Assembly: GCA_002423125.1 (NCBI GenBank)
Contig: DIUW01000039.1
Span: forward strand, 1 to 27,993
Length of the DNA: 27,993 nt
Reading direction: 5' to 3'
Source of the DNA: Legionellaceae bacterium UBA6148
Lineage (GTDB): Bacteria; Pseudomonadota; Gammaproteobacteria; Legionellales; Legionellaceae
Shown: piece by piece, positions 18,101 to 25,583 of the stretch
Numbering within the stretch: the stretch's first letter is position 1
How the letters are laid out: each line of letters begins with the position of its first letter
Position numbers and translations under genes: made by a program
Notes under the pieces: generated by a model
Databases searched by the model: none
Told to the model about the DNA's origin: nothing
The model's input: only the letters and a program-made list of their open reading frames with translations

Positions 18101-18358
18101 TGTCGGCGCGTTTTTAAAGTGACTGAAGGCCGGCCTCATGTTGTTGATTATATTAAAAATCATGAAATTGATTTTATTGTAAACACGACAGAAGGTAAAA
18201 CAGCTATTGCTGACTCGTTTACAATTAGACGATCAGCTTTACAACAGAAGGTTAGCTATACAACAACGTTGTCGGGTGCCCAAGCGGCATGTTTAGCGAT
18301 GAAATATGACGATCGAAAAACAGTGACACGATTACAGGATTTACACGAGAGGAACTAA
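15146..18358 (+). CDS. carB: Carbamoyl phosphate synthetase, large subunit
   Basis: Uses ammonia from CarA, bicarbonate and two ATP to make carbamoyl phosphate. The frame is open from a TTG at 15134, but the ATG at 15146 gives MPKRTDIKSVLILGAGPIVIGQA, the standard CarB N-terminus; the protein is then 1070 residues, near the usual 1073. Two homologous ATP-grasp halves are visible (each with a GQ.xEFDY segment, a glycine-rich RPSFTMGGSGGG or RPSYVLGGRAME loop, and an EMNPRVSRSSALASKATG or EVNPRASRTVPFVSKATG motif). A C-terminal MGS-like regulatory domain follows. greA starts 2 bases after its stop, so carB leads a collinear run to lipA. Confidence 0.98.
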   Translation: MPKRTDIKSVLILGAGPIVIGQACEFDYSGTQAVRSLKAEGFRVILVNSNPATIMTDPELADATYIEPVLWPEVARIIEIERPDAILPTMGGQTALNCALDLVREGILEKYSVEMIGATPEAINKAEDRELFRQLMHKIDLDMPRSAIAHSMEEALSVQAQLGYPTIIRPSFTMGGSGGGIAYNREEFEEICARGFELSPTHELLLDESALGWKEYEMEVVRDKKDNCIIVCTIENLDPMGVHTGDSITVAPAQTLTDKEFQRMRDAAIKVLRAVGVDTGGSNVQFAVNPEDGRLLVVEMNPRVSRSSALASKATGFPIAKIAALLAVGYTLDELSNEITGGKFPASFEPSIDYVVTKIPRFNFDKFPQTSTILTTQMKSVGEVMAIGSNFQESLQKAIRSLETGRCGLHSLIKNGDHSILRGHLREPTPDRIWYVADAFRLGMTIEDIHQESKIDPWFLAQLEELVRLERLFEGKSLESLDEKTLRHLKKRGFADAYLAAGMNCSEDDVRKMRLALGVTPVYKRIDSCAAEFPSNTAYLYSCYETSCEARPEIDKQKIMILGGGPNRIGQGIEFDYCCVHAALELRDMGYQTIMVNCNPETVSTDFDMSDRLYFEPVTAEDILSIIDIEKPSGVIVHYGGQTPLKLARVLEENGAIIVGTSPDAIDQAEDRERFQQLVTELKLSQPANGTVRSEKEAIALANKIGYPLVVRPSYVLGGRAMEIVYQEQDLRHYLTHAVDVSNDSPVLLDRFLNDAIEVDIDAVCDGHNVLIGAIMEHIEQAGIHSGDSACTLPPFSLSSVVQHDLSQQLTQMARALGVVGLVNAQFAIQGDDIFVLEVNPRASRTVPFVSKATGLPLAKIAARCKMGQSLKDQGLTGHQPMPSFYAIKMPVFPFIKFSGVDSILGPEMKSTGEVMGIAKRFGQAYAKAQLGAGANIVKRRRAFVSVRDADKTRVGEIAKQLILLGFEILATRGTALVIQAAGIDCRRVFKVTEGRPHVVDYIKNHEIDFIVNTTEGKTAIADSFTIRRSALQQKVSYTTTLSGAQAACLAMKYDDRKTVTRLQDLHERN

Positions 18359-18360
18359 TT

Positions 18361-18843
18361 ATGCAAAAACACCCTATGACAAAACAAGGCGCAGAAGACT
18401 TAAAGTTAGAATTGAACCATCTGAAGACCGTTGGCCGTCCTCGGATCATTGAAGCGATTGCTACGGCACGCGCACATGGTGATTTAAAAGAAAATGCTGA
18501 GTATCATGCTGCTCGTGAAGAGCAAAGTTTCATGGAAGGGCGTATTCAAGATCTTGAAGCGAAACTCTCTCATGCGCATGTTGTGGATTTAACGGGAATA
18601 GAAAATCATGGTAAAGTTGTTTTTGGTGTCAAAGTACGCTTGTTTCATGTTGAAACGAATGCTGAAGTAACCTATCAAATTGTCGGTGAAGATGAAGCGG
18701 ATATCAAAAAAAATAAAATTTCATATAGCTCGCCTATTGGACGAGCATTAATTGGTAAATCCATTGATGACACGGTGCTTGTAAATACACCTGGCGGGCA
18801 GGTAGAGTATGAAATTATAGATGTAGATTATTTAAATGAATAA
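18361..18843 (+). CDS. greA: Transcription elongation factor GreA
   Basis: Rescues backtracked RNA polymerase by stimulating transcript cleavage. The 160-residue protein has the N-terminal coiled coil (about 10-75) with the tip segment ARAHGDLKENAEYHAAREEQ carrying the conserved acidic residues. A C-terminal FKBP-like domain follows (about 80-158, including ISYSSPIGRALIGK). The carB-greA adjacency matches other gammaproteobacteria. Its last 8 bases overlap the start of the PAP2 gene, implying translational coupling. Confidence 0.97.
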   Translation: MQKHPMTKQGAEDLKLELNHLKTVGRPRIIEAIATARAHGDLKENAEYHAAREEQSFMEGRIQDLEAKLSHAHVVDLTGIENHGKVVFGVKVRLFHVETNAEVTYQIVGEDEADIKKNKISYSSPIGRALIGKSIDDTVLVNTPGGQVEYEIIDVDYLNE

Positions 18844-19471
18844 ATTTGAGCGCTTGTTTCATGCCATGACGCGATCATGGGTTGTTGTGTTGTGCGTCGC
18901 GCTGATCGGTTTATGTATTGGGATTCTTGATCAACCGATTACTGAAGCTGTTCACGCCATGCAGCCGAAATTACCCTTGTCGAGCTTGAGGCTTTTGACC
19001 TTTTTAGGTTGGTGGCCTTTATATGTGATTGGGCTTGCTGCATTGGCGCTGAGCTGTCAAATGATGTTTAAGAACAAGCCATTGGAAAAACGAGTATGGT
19101 TTTTATGGCTTTGTGTTGTTGTTCCGAATTGTATTTGTGGTGTTTTAAAAGTTATTTTCGGCCGTGCGCGACCTGACATGTGGTTTTCTCAGCATATTTA
19201 TGGCTTTTATGGTCCGCATAAGTCGTCACTCTACTGGTCTTTTCCTTCGGGGCATACAACAACGATAATGGGTTTTATGTTTGGTCTCTGCGTACTTTTC
19301 CCTCGATATTGCGTTGCCTTTATTGTTTTTGGATTAATGGTTGTTGGTTCTCGAATTTTGTTAACCCAACATTATGTAGGGGACGTATTGTTTGCAAGTT
19401 ATTTGGCGTTGATAGAAGTTGGTTTATTGTATCATTGGACTCAATCAAGATTATTGGGAAGGATGAATTAA
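18836..19471 (+). CDS. PAP2-family membrane phosphatase
   Basis: A 211-residue inner-membrane protein with about five to six membrane helices. It has the full PAP2/lipid phosphatase signature: K105 through RARP (110-113), PSGH at 137-140, and SRxxxxxHxxxD at 172-183 (catalytic His179, Asp183). Such enzymes dephosphorylate undecaprenyl pyrophosphate, phosphatidylglycerol phosphate or lipid A. The substrate cannot be told from sequence. It starts inside the 3' end of greA, and a TTG-started gene follows after 40 bases. Confidence 0.9.
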   Translation: MNKFERLFHAMTRSWVVVLCVALIGLCIGILDQPITEAVHAMQPKLPLSSLRLLTFLGWWPLYVIGLAALALSCQMMFKNKPLEKRVWFLWLCVVVPNCICGVLKVIFGRARPDMWFSQHIYGFYGPHKSSLYWSFPSGHTTTIMGFMFGLCVLFPRYCVAFIVFGLMVVGSRILLTQHYVGDVLFASYLALIEVGLLYHWTQSRLLGRMN

Positions 19472-19511
19472 ATTTGTTATAGAACCAATTGACCGCTTAG
19501 GGAGAATCAGA

Positions 19512-20723
19512 TTGAGATTATTGACTATACTGCGTGCGAAGTTTAAATGGTTATTCTATTGTGTCGTCATTTTTAATGTATGTGTCAGCCATGCCAATCC
19601 CACGGATACTACAACTTGGTTTAGTCAGGATAATAATTCTACGGGCGTCATATTAAATGTCGATGTATTCATCTCATCAATATGCCCTCACTGTCATAAA
19701 GCGGATGCATTTTTTCGTGAGATAGAGAATAGTAATCATTGGATCAAGGTGCGCCGTCACGTCATCAATGAAGATAAGCCCGCATTACAACTCTTTTATC
19801 AAAAATTAAAACAGTTTAACTCCTCCGATTTTTCAGTACCCACGATCATGTTTTGTGATTCTCGGTGGGTCGGATTTGAAAGTTCAGAAACGACCGGGAG
19901 AGGCTTATTGCATGCGTTGAACTATTGCCGTCACCAAATTGAACGAGATGGCACGTTGACCCCAATAACAAGTAATATCGTAAGGCAATGGAGTGGCACA
20001 AGTCGAGTTGATGCTAAATTGGTTATCAATCAGCCCACCTCTCCCTTAGAACGGATAGTGATTACGGCATTGGTTGAAGCGTTTACCCCATGTTCATTGT
20101 TTTGTTTTATGGTGTTTCTTGCCTTTCTTTGGATGTACCCCGAGCGACGATGGATTCAGCTTTTTTTAAGTGCGGTGTTTCTCTTGGCATTGAGTGTTGC
20201 TCATACGGCCCAGTTTGTTTTTACAGAACAATACCAACAATTATTATTACATTTGTCTTGGTTTTCTTGGCCGGCAGGAATAATGATCCTATTCTTTGCT
20301 TTTCAATATGCTAAAGCCCTGCGGACATCGGGCGTGCAACGTTCGGTTATATGGGCTTTCCCGACATTAATGTTGGGCGTTATTGCGGTGTATGCCCACC
20401 AACAAATCTGTGCGTTTAGTGTCGGGGCCATTTTTCAGCAATGGATTCAGACGCAGCCACTAACTCAAGCGGCTTATTATTTTTATCAATTAACGTATCT
20501 TGGTTTTTATCTATTGCCTTTGATTCTATTGTTGGGTTTTCATCTTGTGTTTGGCGTACATCCTCGCAGGATACTTCCTGTTTCTGCATGTTTGATGTTA
20601 ATGATTACGGGAATAGCGTTACTGATTTACCCAGACAGTTTGGCCAGCTCGGGATTGTCGGGCGTTGTTTTGGTTGCTTCACTGTTTTTAGGTTGGTATA
20701 TCAGTTGGCAAGATAAAAAATGA
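19512..20723 (+). CDS. Thioredoxin-fold CPHC protein fused to a multi-pass membrane domain
   Basis: A 403-residue protein starting at TTG (19512), chosen because AGGGAGA stands 7 bases upstream. Residues 1-29 form a signal peptide or anchor. A thioredoxin/DsbA-like domain follows with the redox motif C58-P-H-C61 and a probable cis-proline in FSVPTIMFC. From about residue 185 there are about seven hydrophobic segments. The first contains EAFTPCSLFC, resembling the TPC motif of CcdA/DsbD electron-transfer proteins. The arrangement suggests a periplasmic dithiol domain served by, or serving, its own membrane electron conduit (DsbD-like, but with the thioredoxin domain at the N-terminus). Its stop overlaps the next gene's ATG (ATGA). 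Confidence 0.7.
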   Translation: MRLLTILRAKFKWLFYCVVIFNVCVSHANPTDTTTWFSQDNNSTGVILNVDVFISSICPHCHKADAFFREIENSNHWIKVRRHVINEDKPALQLFYQKLKQFNSSDFSVPTIMFCDSRWVGFESSETTGRGLLHALNYCRHQIERDGTLTPITSNIVRQWSGTSRVDAKLVINQPTSPLERIVITALVEAFTPCSLFCFMVFLAFLWMYPERRWIQLFLSAVFLLALSVAHTAQFVFTEQYQQLLLHLSWFSWPAGIMILFFAFQYAKALRTSGVQRSVIWAFPTLMLGVIAVYAHQQICAFSVGAIFQQWIQTQPLTQAAYYFYQLTYLGFYLLPLILLLGFHLVFGVHPRRILPVSACLMLMITGIALLIYPDSLASSGLSGVVLVASLFLGWYISWQDKK

Positions 20724-22036
20724 CGTTGACCGCATGGTGGGAATTATTAACAGCTAGCCTTGAGAACTTACATTTACGTTTTCCAGGCGCTTATTTTAGC
20801 CATTCCCCTTTATTCCTCGCGGTATCTCAAATTGCAATGCATGGTGTAAAACTTGAAGGTTATGACAATAGCATCAAGGGGCTACTTGCCATCCAAAAAA
20901 CATCCAATGCTATATTACGAGAAGAAGATACATTAGGAAAAGAAGTGGAGGGTGTTAATCGCACTCCCAATCACATACCCAAAATTATTGTTCCAATTGA
21001 TGCCTTGATTGCAATTGCCTATTATGAACACCTTGTCAGATATGATGGTGTAACATCTACACGAGCAATTCTTAATGACGGCGTGTGGCTAAATCCTGGT
21101 ATACAAGCCAGAAAACCGCTTATCTCCAAACATGCATGCATTCTAAAATCTGACATAGTGAATTTTTTTGAGAATCATAAAAACGTATTGGCATTACTAG
21201 AAATTCATCCTGCATTTGAACAACTATTCATACTGACCGACCCACAGGAAAAATTTAGAGCGTTTTCCGATCTTGCGCTTGGTCGATCTCCATTGACTCA
21301 TCCTCTAGGAAAAACATTTGAAGAAAAACTTGGAGAACGTTTAGAAGCAGAGTTTTTGGAGGCTGCAGCTGAATTGGATCCCCTAAATGCTCGAGAGCAA
21401 CTCAGTCAAAAAGCTGATGAAACTGTCGCTGTACTTGAATCTATTCGGACGTGTAAGCATGAGCTGGATGTCGTCGATAATAATACTGATGCAGCAGTGC
21501 GCGATATGACCTACGCGACTCTTGAGCATGCGGTGGCCAAGTTAAATCATGCCAATGATGATGAGGTTAAATTCCATGCCTCTGATTTAGAAACACGTTC
21601 TGATAGTGATTTGAAATGCTTGGTCAATAAAGCCAAACTTCTTGCCCGCATTTTGAAAATGGGGGAGCATTTATCTGAGTTTACGCAGATTCACCATACG
21701 TGGTTTACGCGAAAGTTGCACTTTATATTTACATGGTTTCGTGAACAAGACTCCTATTTTCTAAAAACTTTTTTTGTGCCGGACACATGGAAATTGATTC
21801 ATGAAGCTGAAAAATTAAAAAATGAAATGATTCTATTGGAAAAAAGGCTATCCACTCATTCATTTGTAGATACTAACGAAGTTGAGGATGAATTTAGGAT
21901 CAAGTTGATGGATACAAAGAATAGCCTGCTATCGATCCATCGTGAAAGTTTGTTTTTTTTGCCTAATGCAGAGATCGCAAGAAAACAATTAGAAAAGAAG
22001 ATTGAAGATGGGTATATGCCGCGCGCAGTATATTAA
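20720..22036 (+). CDS. Hypothetical protein (438 aa), possibly 3'-altered by a repeat
   Basis: I do not recognise this protein. It overlaps the preceding redox gene by ATGA, so translation is probably coupled. No signal peptide or membrane helix is evident. It looks mostly helical, with likely coiled-coil stretches around 195-300 and 355-430. The last residues PRAVY and the approach to the stop are encoded by a 15-base copy of the repeat terminus described at 22018-22032, so the native C-terminus may have been lost or replaced. lipA starts 15 bases downstream. An effector role is possible but nothing proves it. Confidence 0.75.
   Translation: MTLTAWWELLTASLENLHLRFPGAYFSHSPLFLAVSQIAMHGVKLEGYDNSIKGLLAIQKTSNAILREEDTLGKEVEGVNRTPNHIPKIIVPIDALIAIAYYEHLVRYDGVTSTRAILNDGVWLNPGIQARKPLISKHACILKSDIVNFFENHKNVLALLEIHPAFEQLFILTDPQEKFRAFSDLALGRSPLTHPLGKTFEEKLGERLEAEFLEAAAELDPLNAREQLSQKADETVAVLESIRTCKHELDVVDNNTDAAVRDMTYATLEHAVAKLNHANDDEVKFHASDLETRSDSDLKCLVNKAKLLARILKMGEHLSEFTQIHHTWFTRKLHFIFTWFREQDSYFLKTFFVPDTWKLIHEAEKLKNEMILLEKRLSTHSFVDTNEVEDEFRIKLMDTKNSLLSIHRESLFFLPNAEIARKQLEKKIEDGYMPRAVY
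22018..22032. repeat. Terminal fragment of the TATACTGCGCGCGGC repeat, copy 2
   Basis: GCCGCGCGCAGTATA matches exactly the outer 15 bases of the right end of the element at 13210. A 15-base match is very unlikely by chance in a window of this size. The fragment forms the end of the 438-aa coding region, with the stop codon TAA two bases after it. Confidence 0.65.
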
Positions 22037-22051
22037 AAAATTGGAGCTCGT

Positions 22052-23035
22052 ATGACTAAATTAACCGACATTCCTGTGATAGTACACAGCGGACAAAAAT
22101 ATAAAAACGCACAGGGTGTAGTCGCCATTAAAGATGGCGTTAAATCAGATGACAGTCATGTTGAACGTCTTCCGAAACCGAAATGGTTACGCGTTGTGAA
22201 TACCACAACACCAGAATATGCCAAGGTAAAAGCGCAGGTAAAAGAACATCGTCTTTCTACGGTCTGTGAGGAAGCAAAGTGTCCTAATATCGCCGAGTGC
22301 TGGTCACATGGGACCGCGACGATTATGTTGATGGGATCAATTTGTACTCGTGCCTGCCGATTTTGCTCTGTTGACACCGGTAATCCGCGAGGCTGGCTTG
22401 ATCCTGAAGAGCCTGAAAATACTGCTCGAACGGTATCGTTAATGAATCTTGACTATATCGTACTCACTTCTGTGAACCGCGATGATTTACCGGATGGTGG
22501 TGCGCAGCATTATGCTGATGCGATACGTGCTATCAAGATGCGTTGCCCGAACATTAAAATTGAAGCGTTGACCCCCGATTTTCAGGGTGTTCAAAAAGAC
22601 ATTGCCGTGTTGTTGGACAGTGGCGTGGATGTTTTTGCTCAAAACGTCGAAACAGTTGAGCGATTAACGCATCCTGTGCGTGATAACCGTGCTGGTTATC
22701 GACAAACAATCGATGTATTAGCGTTTGCAAAACAATATCGTTCTGATGTACTGACTAAAACAAGTTTAATGTTGGGCTTAGGTGAAACAGACGATGAAAT
22801 TATTCAAACGATGGATGACCTACGAGCAGCTAACATTGATATTTTAACGTTGGGTCAATATATGCAACCGACCAAAAATCATTTACCTGTCATGCGCTAT
22901 GTCACTCCTGATGCATTTGCACGATTTCGTGAGATTGGTTTGGCGAAAGGCTTTTTTGAAGTGGCTTCGGGACCGATGGTGCGCTCAAGTTATCGAGCTG
23001 ATCGGGTGTTTAAACGAGATAATTTGGGCCTATAA
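22052..23035 (+). CDS. lipA: Lipoyl synthase
   Basis: Radical-SAM enzyme that inserts two sulfur atoms into protein-bound octanoyl groups to make lipoyl cofactors. The 327-residue protein has both iron-sulfur sites: the auxiliary cluster CEEAKCPNIAEC (Cys72, 77, 83) and the radical-SAM CTRACRFC (Cys98, 102, 105). The C-terminal RSSYRAD supplies the conserved Ser ligand of the auxiliary cluster. GGAG precedes the ATG. lipB, its usual neighbour, is not in the window. It is the last gene of the collinear run from carB. Confidence 0.98.
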   Translation: MTKLTDIPVIVHSGQKYKNAQGVVAIKDGVKSDDSHVERLPKPKWLRVVNTTTPEYAKVKAQVKEHRLSTVCEEAKCPNIAECWSHGTATIMLMGSICTRACRFCSVDTGNPRGWLDPEEPENTARTVSLMNLDYIVLTSVNRDDLPDGGAQHYADAIRAIKMRCPNIKIEALTPDFQGVQKDIAVLLDSGVDVFAQNVETVERLTHPVRDNRAGYRQTIDVLAFAKQYRSDVLTKTSLMLGLGETDDEIIQTMDDLRAANIDILTLGQYMQPTKNHLPVMRYVTPDAFARFREIGLAKGFFEVASGPMVRSSYRADRVFKRDNLGL

Positions 23036-23061
23036 TTCGGCTCTACCAGAATTCCCGGGGT

Positions 23062-23269
23062 TGTCATCCCCGCGAAGACGTGGATCTAGGGCTAATCTAA
23101 ATGTCGTCGTTGCACGAAGTGAATCCAGGGTTCCGTGCTTTAAACTCTGGGTTGCTTCACTGCGTTCGCAAAGACGACATTTAGATGGGACAGCCCTAGG
23201 CGTGGACCCATGCTTAAATGTGGCACCGATCCAGCATCAGTATAGATTCCCGCCTTTGCGGGAATGACA
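23062..23269. repeat. MITE-like element with TGTCATTCCCGC-type ends
   Basis: The 353-base gap between lipA and the next gene is filled by two palindromes; this is the larger. Its ends are imperfect 25-bp inverted repeats (TGTCATCCCCGCGAAG at left; the right end read on the other strand begins TGTCATTCCCGCAAAG). Inner arms GTGGATCTAGGGCT and CTAAATGTCGTC pair with GACGACATTTAG and AGCCCTAGGCGTGGAC. A perfect sub-hairpin, ATTCCCGCC/TTGCGGGAAT, is at 23246-23265. No coding capacity was seen. It may end the lipA transcript, though no T-run follows. Confidence 0.7.
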
Positions 23270-23313
23270 AGAAATTGCTCATGCCCCAGGAATTTCGGTA
23301 AAACCTATAACTT

Positions 23314-23362
23314 TATACCCGAAGTGAATCAAAACATCGCATTTTGAATCACTTCGGGTATA
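23314..23362. repeat. Palindrome TATACCCGAAGTGA...TCACTTCGGGTATA
   Basis: Two 22-base arms (23314-23335 and 23341-23362) pair with only two or three mismatches around a very short loop. It lies between the converging lipA and the minus-strand protease-like gene, a place suited to a two-way transcript end. Confidence 0.7.
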
Positions 23363-23388
23363 GGTTAAGTGCCATCATTGCCAGGTGT

Positions 23389-24417
23389 CTATGACGGAGA
23401 CACGTTATTATCATCATCATCATTATTTGAATCTCGTTGAACTATCGTTGCTAAACGTTCTTTGTATTGGACGATGACCCATTCATCCTCATCAATTGTC
23501 TCTGTTTCATCCTCGCCTTCTGAGCGAGGTGTTTGTTCTTTAGAAGAGGCTCGCAAATCGTCATCGTCATTCCATTCCACTATACTTGGCTGAGTCGAAC
23601 TGCTCTTTAATAAAGGAGGGTTTTCCTTCTTATACTGCTCGTAACTTATCCAATGGCTTAATCCTTCTTCTGTTTGAGTCAATAATCTTGCTTCACTCAA
23701 TCGATAGCTTTGAATCGCTTCCTCTGAAGGGGGCGATTTCAAGTCGATCCAAAACGGTACTTGTTTTTCTAGGTATGGGTGTTCAATTTTATAATCGTGA
23801 TAGAGTACTGTTTGCATTTTATTTAGAAATATTTGCAAATTAGATTTATCTACTTCAAATACACCGGCATTGGGATCCATGATAATAATTTTATTAGAAT
23901 CCTGTTTCGAACAACATAAACCAATCACGTGTGGAAGATTTTTAACATTGAAATTCAAACGTAAATTTAGATTTGGATCCTTTTTTAATTCTTTTCTAAC
24001 TATATCAGCGACTTCGTTGGGATTCATAACACCTAATGCAGAACCGAGCTTCTCACGCTCAAACGGAGATACGTCGTCTCCGGTTAATGCGGCGGCGGCT
24101 TGTTTGGATAGGCTTCTAGTAAAAAGGGGATCTTTCAAGCGACTTTCTGGCGATAAATAATTTAATTGTTGCCTTGCTCCGAATCCATTTTTCAACTTTC
24201 GAGCGGCCGTTGATGCTTCTTGACACCATTCTGCAAGGCATCCTTGACTAACAGCACGATGAAAATCCATGGTTGTAAAAGAACAAGCCCCGGCGCTGCC
24301 TTTCGGTAAATAACCAGCAACCATTGTTCCTATCTGCCTGAATTTAGCAATTGTCCTCACTTTTTCGGATCGCGTAATGCTATCGTAAAATCGCTTTTGT
24401 TGAATCATCTCAAACAT
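23389..24417 (-). CDS. Candidate C58 (YopT-like) cysteine protease, putative effector
   Basis: A 342-residue protein without signal peptide. Three spaced motifs suggest a papain-like C58 protease: GACSFTTMDF (Cys45), PHVIGLCCS (His163), and IIIMDPNAGVFEV (Asp181 in DPN-G). The Cys-His and His-Asp spacings, 118 and 18, are close to those I recall for YopT (Cys139, His258, Asp274). The hydrophobic run before DPNxG, and the FLNKMQTVLYHDY that follows it, also fit that family. Residues about 265-342 form an acidic, Ser-rich, probably disordered tail with Asp/Asn runs. Known members act inside host cells or on plant defence proteins. GGAG is 7 bases before the ATG. The assignment rests on motifs alone. 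Confidence 0.55.
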   Translation of the reverse strand: MFEMIQQKRFYDSITRSEKVRTIAKFRQIGTMVAGYLPKGSAGACSFTTMDFHRAVSQGCLAEWCQEASTAARKLKNGFGARQQLNYLSPESRLKDPLFTRSLSKQAAAALTGDDVSPFEREKLGSALGVMNPNEVADIVRKELKKDPNLNLRLNFNVKNLPHVIGLCCSKQDSNKIIIMDPNAGVFEVDKSNLQIFLNKMQTVLYHDYKIEHPYLEKQVPFWIDLKSPPSEEAIQSYRLSEARLLTQTEEGLSHWISYEQYKKENPPLLKSSSTQPSIVEWNDDDDLRASSKEQTPRSEGEDETETIDEDEWVIVQYKERLATIVQRDSNNDDDDNNVSPS

Positions 24418-24446
24418 GACTTACTCCAACGAGGTACTTTATCTAA

Positions 24447-24665
24447 GTATATACTCGATTAAGCAGTTTTTATGATTTTTGCATGATCCGTTCGGGCTGA
24501 GGAGGCGCATACACTGTACTTGGGGGCATATCACATCGTGCTGCGCGCCGTCTCGAAGCCTGGGAAGCACTGTGCCAAGGCTTCGAGACGGCGCATCTGT
24601 GTATGCGCCTCCTCAGCCCGAACGGCTCTGGAGTTATACTAAAAACTGCGGAATCAAGTATATAC
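24447..24665. repeat. Large composite palindrome / MITE-like element
   Basis: This 219-base element fills most of the 342-base gap. The outer arms (GTATATACTCGATT at 24447-24460; GTATATACTTGATT read on the minus strand at 24665-24652) continue with shared GCAGTTTTTA. The middle arms are a perfect 27-bp inverted repeat (24488-24514 with 24599-24625). The inner arms CCGTCTCGAAGCC (24548-24560) and GGCTTCGAGACGG (24579-24591) close a loop of 18 bases. A stretch of about 27 bases on the left side (from about 24515) has no partner. Two overlapping open frames here are by-products of the palindrome. Confidence 0.8.
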
Positions 24666-24700
24666 CCATTTCTGACTTTCAATTTCTCACGACCTATTTG

Positions 24701-24729
24701 TTGACTTTACTGTAGAAATAAAATACAAT
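24701..24729 (+). promoter_or_regulatory. Sigma-70 promoter of the 246-aa membrane protein gene
   Basis: TTGACT (24701-24706), a 17-base spacer and TACAAT (24724-24729). Both boxes match consensus in five of six positions at ideal spacing. The predicted start is near 24736, leaving a leader of about 24 bases before the ATG. Confidence 0.8.
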
Positions 24730-24759
24730 TAAGTCTTTAAAAAACATACGAGAAATAAA

Positions 24760-25500
24760 ATGTCTTTGTCTAATAATGAGCTATTTGCTCAATTTATCAA
24801 GTCTAAGTTTGACTTTTATATAGCCATAAGAAACGGACAGTATCTTGAAGAAGGGCAATGGAAAACGAATGCTACATATACAATATGTGGTCGCGTCGAA
24901 CAAGAATATGAAAAAAGCAGGGGGGCTTTTTTTAAAAATTTAGGTGTTTCTAAGGAGTTGGAGTCCATAATTTTAAATTATATAAGCTACAACATCTCTA
25001 GAAATATGACATTTGAAGACTTAAGGAAAGGAATCACAAGTTCACCACCAGTACGTCCACTCATTACTAAACCAGTCGTAATGATACCCACTATAATGGG
25101 TTTTCTTTTAAGTGCTGTCGCAGTTTTTACGGCACTAGTATTATTAGGACCAACAGCCCCAATAGCGCCCCTTCTTATCTTCGTCCTTATCTTCGTCGAA
25201 ATTGGATTTCTAACGGGGTTTGTCGGATTTCTAGTCGGATTTTTAGCAGAAAAAAGCAATTATTTTAAAAAATTATCTAATTATGAAAATGGTGCTGAAT
25301 TATGGAAAAAAGAGCAGGTAGATGAAAAATACAAAATCTGTCACGTAGAAGGACTTTCTCATACTGAGTCTAGACAAAACCACTCGAATGATCTGCCCTT
25401 ACCTCATCAAGGAAGTCATTATAGTTTTTTTGATGCCCCAAAAGGGGACCATCACAATCCTTTACAACCTATTCAACCAGTTAGAGCAGAATTAACCTAA
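24760..25500 (+). CDS. Hypothetical membrane protein with glycine-zipper segment (246 aa)
   Basis: I do not recognise this family. Residues 1-100 are soluble and helical. Two hydrophobic segments follow (about 107-129 and 136-163). The second contains regularly spaced glycines (G149, G153, G156, G160 in a GF..GF..GF pattern) that resemble a glycine zipper able to pack or oligomerise in a membrane. The C-terminal 75 residues are polar and rich in His, Pro and Gln. A near-consensus sigma-70 promoter lies just upstream, and GAGA precedes the ATG. The layout, with two close membrane segments between soluble ends, is common among Dot/Icm effectors that insert in host membranes, but it is equally compatible with an ordinary inner-membrane protein. 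Confidence 0.75.
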   Translation: MSLSNNELFAQFIKSKFDFYIAIRNGQYLEEGQWKTNATYTICGRVEQEYEKSRGAFFKNLGVSKELESIILNYISYNISRNMTFEDLRKGITSSPPVRPLITKPVVMIPTIMGFLLSAVAVFTALVLLGPTAPIAPLLIFVLIFVEIGFLTGFVGFLVGFLAEKSNYFKKLSNYENGAELWKKEQVDEKYKICHVEGLSHTESRQNHSNDLPLPHQGSHYSFFDAPKGDHHNPLQPIQPVRAELT

Positions 25501-25523
25501 AGTAGATTGGATGCGAGGTAATA

Positions 25524-25583
25524 ATGCATGACCTATTTGATGACTTAGTGTCTCAAATGATGTACAATAAGCCTCAAGATTAG
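25524..25583 (+). CDS. Possible 19-residue leader peptide
   Basis: A short frame, MHDLFDDLVSQMMYNKPQD, begins with ATG preceded by GAGG at 5-base spacing and ends 66 bases before the next gene. The ribosome-binding site is the only support; it may be chance. Confidence 0.2.
   Translation: MHDLFDDLVSQMMYNKPQD

Noticed and set aside
22899..23267. A 122-codon plus-strand frame
   Set aside because: It is the shifted frame of the lipA 3' end continuing into the MITE-like element.
23041..24665. CRISPR array
   Set aside because: The repeats here are inverted pairs of different families, with no regular direct repeat and spacer pattern and no cas genes.
24470..24715. Two overlapping frames on opposite strands with similar sequence (both with FGLRRRIH and YAPPQPER)
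   Set aside because: The likeness arises because they read the two arms of the palindrome; not genes.
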